DNA of 64,000 bases from Rhinopithecus roxellana (Eukaryota > Chordata > Mammalia > Primates > Cercopithecidae), in assembly GCF_007565055.1 (NCBI RefSeq), contig NC_044566.1, positions 99,525,797 to 99,589,796 of the forward strand, written 5' to 3'. Positions 57,115 to 64,000 of the stretch are shown here, piece by piece. Position 1 is the first letter of the stretch; each line of letters starts with the position of its first letter. The position numbers and the translations under genes were made by a program. Below the pieces are notes generated by a model that made no database searches, had not been told where the DNA came from, and saw only the letters and a program-made list of their open reading frames with translations.

Positions 57115-57690
57115 CAGAGAGGAGCGCTCTGACCAAGGCAGCCATTAATGTCCCGTCAGCTTGGCTAAACCGTAAATGGGTTTCGTCCAGACTACAGGCC
57201 CCTGAACTACGTTTTTTTGTGTCCTACAGTAAATTCACTTGAGAAAACTTGTAATCATACATTTTTCCTCTATCTTCTTTGAAATATATATAGATCTTAA
57301 GAGCCTTTTGCCAGCTTTAAGACCCAGGGAATGTCTTTCTGAAGGAACTAGGGCATCTCTTATAAATGTAACCACCAAAGAAGACAGCACCCCATCTCGG
57401 TTTCTTTGAGAGGCTAGGAGCCTGACTTTAGTGGATGCCTTGCTCCATATTCTAAAACTACCTCCGGTCATGAAGACAGGAGCGAGTTTACTTTTCCTTT
57501 TGGTAAAGCCAATTAGCAAATACAGATGGGCTACAATCTCCCTGTGCCCACCTAACTCTTAAAAACTCTCCAGTCCTTTGTTTCAGTGAAGCTGAGTTCA
57601 GACTCTCTAGTATAATAGTTTTTTTCTAAAAATCTTCCTTGCCTGTTTAATTCTGTCCGGTTTAATTTATACTTTGACATCTCCTAACCT
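57115..57690 (+). mobile_element. ERV LTR-like block, sense
   Basis: 'ctgaccaaggcagccattaa', 'cgtccagactacaggcccct', 'cagtaaattcacttgagaaa', 'cccagggaatgtctttctga', 'gtttctttgagaggctagga', 'gcccacctaactcttaaaaa' follow the order of a class I ERV-derived repeat as I recall it. Subfamily and exact ends unknown. Confidence 0.5.
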
Positions 57691-58534
57691 AAAAACAAAT
57701 GGGATTTTTTTTTTTTTTTTTTTACAAAAAGATTAAAGTGAGTTTCGTTTGTTTTTGATGACAAATAGAGGTCAGGCTGGGAAAGGATTTGCCCTGTATG
57801 CACTCAACACTAAGGGAGTATGTTTATACCAGAGTCCATTAAGTAAGTGATTTACTTAAATACAAAAATAAGGCTTTAGATAATGGTGGGTCATCTGATT
57901 GGGATCAAACTTCCTGTTGAAACACCTTAAAATGCTGGATTTTACAAAAAATGCTTGGAAGAGTCAAGCTACCAGCTATTATCAAGCCAAAATTTAGTCA
58001 AAAGCAAAACCCAGATTTAATAGGTGAAGAATTCAAAAGCACTTTACTATTGAAGAATTTTCCCTGACTTGTCAATGGTCCTGTAGTCCAAGATCAGTGT
58101 ACATGTTCAAATCCTTGGGTGAAGGAATTTTCCTGCCGTAATTTCTATGTTTTATGCGGCTATTTCTCTTCAAGCATTTTACTAACTATCCATGTGTGAG
58201 GAACAAAAGATGGGTAACAGTTAACTAAGCAGCTGCTGCTGAAAATAAATAAGGCCCAAATCATTTTAGTGTGATCTTCAAAACTGTCTCATGAAGTGTG
58301 CTGACCTCTTGCTCCCAGAGGGAAAGTTGCTGGTGACCAGATGTTCCCAGTTGAAAGGTCTAAACCTAAGCTAACATCCTAGCTCACACACTAAGTACCT
58401 CCCTAGACACTCCTTAGTAAAGTTATTAGATTTTTAAAATAATAATAAATTTTATGAGTCTTAATCACAAACCAACTGAATTCACTTACAAAGATTGGAG
58501 AAAGGGAATATTGGAGCCACACTTGTAAGCAGTG
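57691..58534. other. Unassigned DNA
   Basis: Contains a 21-base T run at 57703-57723; otherwise nothing recognised. Confidence 0.4.
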
Positions 58535-59795
58535 TGGGAAAATTGTATATTCACATGCAAAAGAATACAATTGGATCCTTACCTTACATCATCTACAAAA
58601 AATAACTCAAAATGAATCAAAGACCTAAACATTAGAGCGAAGACTATCAAAGTACTGGAAGACATAGAGGAAAATATCTTTTCACGACATTGGAGTTTGG
58701 CAATGATTTCTTGCTTATGACACCAAAAGCACAGGCAACAAAAGAGAAAATAGATACACTGGACTTCTTCAAAATTAAAAACTTTGGTGCATCAAGGATT
58801 CTATCAAGAAAATGAAAAGACAACAGAATGTGAGAAAATATTTGCAAATTATGTATTAGATAAGAGCTTAATTTCTATAATATATTAAAATCTACAGCTA
58901 AACAATCCAATTCAAAAATGGGGAAACGACTTGAGTAGACATTTTTCAAAAGCATATATACAAATAAATGGTCAATCAACACATGAAAATGTCCTCAACG
59001 TAAGTAGTTATTAGGGAAGTGCAAATCAAAACCACAGTAAAATAACACTTCACACCTATTAAGGTGGCCATTACAAAAATAATAGAAAATAGCAAGTGTT
59101 CATTAAGATATGGAGAAATTGAAAGCATTGTGCATTGGTGGGAATGTAAAATAGTGCAGCTTCTGTGTAAAACAGTATGGTCATTCCTCAAAAAGTTAGA
59201 TATAGAATTATCATGTTATCCATCAATTTCACTTCTAGGTATATAGCTAAAATAATTAAAAGCAGGGATTCAAACAGGTACTTGCACACAAGTGTTCATA
59301 GCAGCATAATCCACAATAGCCAAGAGTTAGAACCTGAATGTCCATCAGCAGATGAATGGATGAAATGTGGTACAAAAATACAACGAGATATGATTCGGTC
59401 TTAAAAAGGAATGAAATTCCTACATATGCTACAACATGGGTGAACCTTCAAGACGTTATGCTTGGTGAAGTAAGCCAGACACAAAAGGAGAAATGTTATA
59501 TGATTCCACTTATATGAAGTACTTAGACTAGTCAAATTCATAGAGACAGAAAAAGTAGACTAATAGAAGTTATCGGGGCTAGGGGAGGGGGTTAAAGAAG
59601 AGTTACTGTTTAATGGGTACAAAGTTTCTGTCTGGGATGATTAAATGGGTTTTGAAATTGTGGAGATAAGTAATACTTGCATAACTTTGTGAATGACACT
59701 TAATGCCACTAAACAGTATACTTAAAAATGGTTAACATGGTAAATTTTATGTAATGTCTTTTACTACAGTAAGACATATAACTGATATTTTAAAA
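58535..59795 (+). mobile_element. Old L1 (L1M) ORF2 end and 3' UTR, sense
   Basis: 1.26 kb in order: 'ttcacatgcaaaagaataca', 'gcacaggcaacaaaagagaa', 'gtgcaaatcaaaaccacagt', 'tcctcaaaaagttagatata', 'gcagcataatccacaatagc', 'gctacaacatgggtgaacct', 'tttaatgggtacaaagtttc'. Same L1 region as in the palindrome arms but a more diverged copy. Confidence 0.92.
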
Positions 59796-59819
59796 TATTA
59801 AACAGTGACTAGGGACAGA

Positions 59820-60475
59820 AAATACACAAAGGGAAGTGAGCATATATAATCTCCATTCACAGTCTGGCAAGTGATGAATGCCATGGCAGGTCATTGGGAA
59901 AAGAACGGACCATTCTGTCACCGATGCTTGAATAGCTGGTTAGCACTATGGGAAAAATACAGATCTCCACCTTCCACGACTCACAAAAATAGATCCCAGA
60001 TAGGCTAAAGGTCTAAATAGGAAAAGCAAAACTTTAAAAATTCAAAAGAAAACATTGGTGACATCTTTACATCAGGATAAAGGAACGATTTCTTCAAAAA
60101 TGGTGAAAAAACACAAACCATGAAGGAAAATACTAATTAATCTGACTTCATTAAAACAAACTTCTGTGCATTAAAACAGCAAGATACATTTTAAAAGCAA
60201 CATACATCTAGAATATATCTTTACTGTATATAATGTAGAAAACGGAGAAAGGTTTTCTACCCAGACTATGTAAAAACTCTTAGAAATCACTAAAAAAATA
60301 GAAACGTGAGCAAAATATATGAACAAAAGATATGAATCGGTAATTTAGAGAAGGAAAAAAGCCGGGTGAGTCATAATTATATGAGAACATGCACAAATTC
60401 AGTGAAGCTCAAAACTAAAAATTAAAGACGATGACAATGCCAAAGATTGGCAAGGATACGGTGAGGTAGCAACCG
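59820..60475 (+). mobile_element. Second old L1 ORF2 fragment, sense
   Basis: 'aaaatagatcccagatagg', 'ctaaaggtctaaataggaaa', 'gaaaacattggtgacatctt', 'ttaatctgacttcattaaaa', 'gatatgaatcggtaatttag'. It restarts at an ORF2 position upstream of the end of the previous fragment, so this is a separate insertion. Confidence 0.75.
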
Positions 60476-60756
60476 GCAGAGGACACATCAACTCTTTACA
60501 AGTAAATCTTGTAGAAAGCTCTCTGAGGAGTTAACTCTGCTAAACAGGCCATGGTGGTTGTCTAAGGTGTGAGGCCTGATGTGAACTAATGAAGGGGCAT
60601 GAAGGAGGACAGAGGGTTTGGTTGGTAAACTCTCTGAATTGAAATTCACCCTTCCTAGTCAAGGCTGGCCATTGTTATGCAAGGGAATTTGTCTTCTGTC
60701 TTCTCTAACTGTACTTTTCCTTTTGCTTTAAGCATACTCTTCTTCCCAGTCTCTTC

Positions 60757-60769
60757 TCTCTCTCTCTCT

Positions 60770-60804
<35 letters not shown>

Positions 60805-60959
60805 GAGAGATCGAGACAGGGTTTTGCTCTATCACCCAGGCTGGAGTGCAATGACACAGTCATAGCTCACTGTAGCCTTGAACTCCTGAGCTCAAGTGAT
60901 CCTCCCATCTCGACCTCCCAAAGTCCTGGGATTACAGGCATGAGCCACTCCACCCAGCC
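60757..60959 (-). mobile_element. Alu-derived monomer, antisense, (CT)n-T tail
   Basis: (CT)8 and a ~28-base T tract, then 'gagacagggttttgctctat' to 'gagccactccacccagcccc', about 150 bases. Duplication 'cccagtctcttct' / 'cccagtctcgtct'. Confidence 0.9.
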
Positions 60960-61154
60960 CCCAGTCTCGTCTTTAAAGACTTTTGAGGGGATCGAATTGT
61001 GTCCTTCAAAAAGATATGTTGACATCCTAACCCTTAGTACCTGCGAATGTGACTTTATTTGAAAATAGGGTCTCTGCCAATGTATTCAGTTAAGATCTTT
61101 AGGGTTGGCCCTAATCTAATATGAATGGTGTCCTTAAAAGAAGAGGAAAATGCA

Positions 61155-61624
61155 GGCTGGGCACAGTAGCTCATGCCTGTCACGCTAGCACTTTGGGAGG
61201 CCGAGGCAGGTGGATCACCTGAGGTCAGGAGTTTAAGACCAGCCTGGGCAACACGGTGAAACCCCTGAATCTACTAAAAGTAGAAAAAATTAGCCAGGTG
61301 TGATGGTGCAGGTCTGTAATCTCAGCTACAGGATTTGTCCTTGTCCCTCCCAGAACAGGAGGTCCTGCAATGCTTGTACTCAGTGATCCCAAGTGCCCCT
61401 GGGATGCAAAACCCAGAGCAGAGTGCTTTTGGGGTCTCTTAGCTATGGTGTGAAGTGAGGTACCGGCAGATGAGACTCCATTCATTCCATGCAGCTCTCC
61501 TGATACATGAGGCTGAGGCAGGAGAATCACTTGAACCCGGGAAACAGAGGTTGCAGCGAGCTGAACGTGCCATTGCACTCCAGCCTGGATGACAGAGTGA
61601 CTTGGTCTCAGAAAAAAAGAAAAA
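61155..61624 (+). mobile_element. Alu, sense, with a 177-bp internal insertion
   Basis: Left monomer 61155-61330 ('ggctgggcacagtagctcat' to 'atctcagctaca'), right monomer 61508-61624 ('tgaggctgaggcaggagaat' to 'gacttggtctcag'). Target duplication 'aagaggaaaatgc' / 'aggaggaaaatgc' places both halves in one insertion. Confidence 0.9.
61331..61507. other. Unidentified 177-bp insert inside the Alu
   Basis: Begins 'ggatttgtccttgtccctcc' and ends 'catgcagctctcctgataca'. 'taca' occurs at both junctions. No A tail, no terminal inverted repeats, and no family I recognise. Confidence 0.75.
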
Positions 61625-61919
61625 AAGGAGGAAAATGCCAGGTGAAGACAGAGACACAAGGGGGAGAATGCCAAGTGATGACAGCAACAGATATTAGGCT
61701 GATGGGTCTATAAGCCAAGAAGGAAAGATGGACGGGGACCACCAGAGCTAGGAAAAGGCAAGGTAGGTTTCTGTCCAGAGTCTCAGAGGGAGAAGGAACC
61801 TCTGACATCTTAATCTTGAACTTCTGGTTTCAGACCTGTGAGAGAATACATCTATGATGGTTTAAGCCAGCAGTTTGTGGCAGCCCTAGGAAAGTGAGAG
61901 AAAGATAAACCTCCTGGAA

Positions 61920-62575
61920 GCAGTGTCTGTACCAGCGACTCTACTTCATCGACTCCCATTCACTCCTCAACTTGGTAGAAACTGGCTGCCACAACGCCAT
62001 GGAGACCACTTTGCCAACATCACCAATATCCTGGTTGTCAACAGATCTAGTGGATTCTTCATAGTCTCTCTTGTTACCTCCTGGCAGCATCCTTTTCCTC
62101 TGCCCTTCTCCAACATGTCACTGTCTATCAGTCGGAGTTCTGTCTTGGTTCCTTTCTCTTCTAATTTTAAGTACCCAGTGGGAGAGCCCATCTGTAATTC
62201 AACACACAGGTGATAACCATAACCATGAGAGTGGTCCTGACAGTATGCCCCAAACCCAACTCACCCAAACCTCCTCCACCTTACGTTTTCTGTATCTCAA
62301 GAAATGGCTTCACAACCTATCCTGTTGCTCCAGCTAGAAACCCAAGTACCACCCTTCAGCTTACCCTCTTACCCTCCGCATCCAATTGATAAACGATTTC
62401 CTCCTAAACATTTCCTATCTACCATCTCTGCCAAAAGGCTATGGCAAGCCACTGGCCTGCATTTCTCAGCTGCATTGTTGCAAGAGCCTCCCAGCTCTAG
62501 CTGTGCCCTACTCCACCACATTACTTCTTTCTAAAACACAAATATGATGTCACTCTGCTTAAAAACGCTACTGTC
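61920..62575 (+). mobile_element. L2 LINE ORF2/3' part, sense
   Basis: 'gttgctccagctagaaaccc', 'tccgcatccaattgataaac', 'ctacctcc'-like 'tttcctatctaccatctctg', 'ttgttgcaagagcctcccag', 'ctaaaacacaaatatgatgt', 'cactctgcttaaaa' are L2 landmarks in order. Truncated on the right by an Alu. Confidence 0.75.
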
Positions 62576-62576
62576 G

Positions 62577-63225
<649 letters not shown>

Positions 63226-63263
63226 TTCTTTTCTTCCCCCCAGGCAGACCAGGTGTCTGCCTA

Positions 63264-63265
<2 letters not shown>

Positions 63266-63302
<37 letters not shown>
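63266..63302 (+). repeat. (TG)n microsatellite
   Basis: About 18 uninterrupted TG units. Confidence 0.98.
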
Positions 63303-63306
<4 letters not shown>

Positions 63307-63663
63307 AAGCTTAAGATCTATCCTCAGCAAATTTCAACTATATAATACGGTATTGTTAACTACAGTCTTCAGACATATATTCGATCTCCACAGTTTATTC
63401 ATTTGCATAACCAAAACTTTGTACCCCTTGACCAACATCTCCCCATTTTCCTCTCCCCTGAGCACCTGGCGGCCAGCATTCTACGCTCTGCTTCTACGAG
63501 TTTTGACTGTTTTAGGTCCCACATATAAGTGAGATCATGCGGTGTTTGTTTTTCTGTGTCTGACTTACTTCACTCAGTGTCATGTCCTCCAGGTTCATCC
63601 ATGCTGTCGCAAAGGACAAGCTTACCTTCTTTATAAGACTGAATAATATTTCACCGTGTATAT
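63303..63663 (-). mobile_element. L1MA/L1PB-type 3' part, antisense, cut short
   Basis: 'gcttaagatctatcctcagc', 'tttgtaccccttgaccaaca', 'gtcccacatataagtgagat', 'gtcctccaggttcatccatg', 'gaataatatttcaccgtgta'. Homology stops abruptly at 'tatat', followed by the LTR-like block. Confidence 0.92.
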
Positions 63664-64000
63664 TGTTAAGCAGAAATGCTGTGCACTGGTGTTAATTCCC
63701 GGGAGGAGAACACCGTGCACCAGTACTAATCCCAGAGGTGGACTCTAAACACCTTGCCAGTTTCTGCTAAGGTTCCTGGTCTGGCAGGAGGTTTTGCACA
63801 AACCCAGCTGCCAGAGTTCTGGAAGCACTCTTGATGCTGCCGGGGCTTAGAGTAGATCCAGCTGCCATAGCAGTCGGACCTCTACAATTTGCATTCTTAG
63901 GTCTAGTCGATGAGACAGACACTCACGTAACAAGTCAGGCAAAGAAAATGTATTACCCACAGATAGACAGCAAGAATCAACAGAAGCCTAGAACCCGTGG
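63664..64000 (-). mobile_element. Probable LTR, unclassified, runs off window
   Basis: Starts 'tgttaagcagaaatgctgtg' precisely where L1 homology ends. On the minus strand this is an end in '...gcttaaca', the CA end of an LTR. The other end is beyond 64000. Subfamily not recognised. Confidence 0.4.

Larger units (their letters stand above)
61000..61906 (+). mobile_element. Old MaLR-type LTR, sense, split by an Alu
   Basis: Left part 'atcgaattgtgtccttcaaa', 'tgacatcctaacccttagta', 'atgaatggtgtccttaaaag'; right part from 61625 'gaaaatgccaggtgaagaca', 'gaatgccaagtgatgacagc', 'gacctgtgagagaatacatc', ending 'gtggcagccctagg'. One element, interrupted at 61155-61624. Confidence 0.75.

Noticed and set aside
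61225..61674. 149-aa minus-strand open frame, the longest in the window
   Set aside because: It runs through both Alu halves and the unidentified insert; about two thirds is Alu antisense translation and the rest has no domain.

Overview
This window looks like non-coding chromosomal DNA from an Old World monkey (Cercopithecidae; genus not resolved). The Alu, L1PA/L1PB, THE1/MST and MLT1 complement makes it primate. At least three Alu copies (31548-31857, 45569-45886 complement, 49472-49767) share a 'ctagccgggcgaggtgg' variant; the two plus-strand ones also have 'gagatcc[a/g]gcca', where the human AluY consensus reads 'ttagccgggcgtggtgg' and 'gagatcgcgcca'. I recognise this combination as typical of cercopithecid AluY (AluYR-type) subfamilies. 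I found no convincing protein-coding gene, tRNA, rRNA or CRISPR array. The longest open frames are almost all translations of Alu or L1 sequence. One weak splice-site-bounded open segment is flagged at 56266-56402.

Layout. 1-12.0 kb: one Alu, a HAL1/L1-like stretch, MIRs, a 1.1-kb L2 copy, a THE1 solo LTR, TG and GA microsatellites and a young-looking antisense Alu, ending in a three-copy 35-bp minisatellite. 12.02-12.12 kb is a 100-N assembly gap. It is followed directly by a 5.87-kb near-perfect palindrome: left arm 12121-15051, 5-base spacer, right arm 15057-17988. Each arm carries the same Alu, L2/MIR tail, AluJ, MLT1 and L1 fragments in mirror order. 18-31 kb: about ten Alus, MIR/L2 relics, a MER5A split by an Alu and an antisense L1 split by an Alu. 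31-37 kb: a recent monkey-type Alu, older Alus and long unassigned stretches. 37.4-41 kb: nested endogenous-retrovirus relics, namely three MST LTRs and an ERVL-type LTR with a recognisable tRNA-Leu primer-binding site. 41-50 kb: Alus, an L2, fragmented ancient L1 and tetranucleotide repeats. 50-58 kb: AT-rich unassigned DNA, MLT1, L1, two ERV LTR-like blocks and an L1PB 3' end. 58.5-64 kb: two ancient L1 fragments, a MaLR LTR split by an Alu that is itself split by unknown DNA, another L2, an MLT1, a TG repeat and an L1 cut short by a probable LTR at the window end.

The most notable object is the palindrome beside the gap. The two arms differ by about 18 changes seen by eye, about 15 of them 1-2 base indels. 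That spectrum, the near-zero spacer and the adjoining gap point to a fold-back long-read or gap-filling artefact more than to a biological palindrome, though a real recent inverted duplication is not excluded. I did not find an undescribed biological system here. Repeat subfamily names come from memory of consensus sequences and no database search was run; boundaries are accurate to about 5-30 bases unless target-site duplications fix them.
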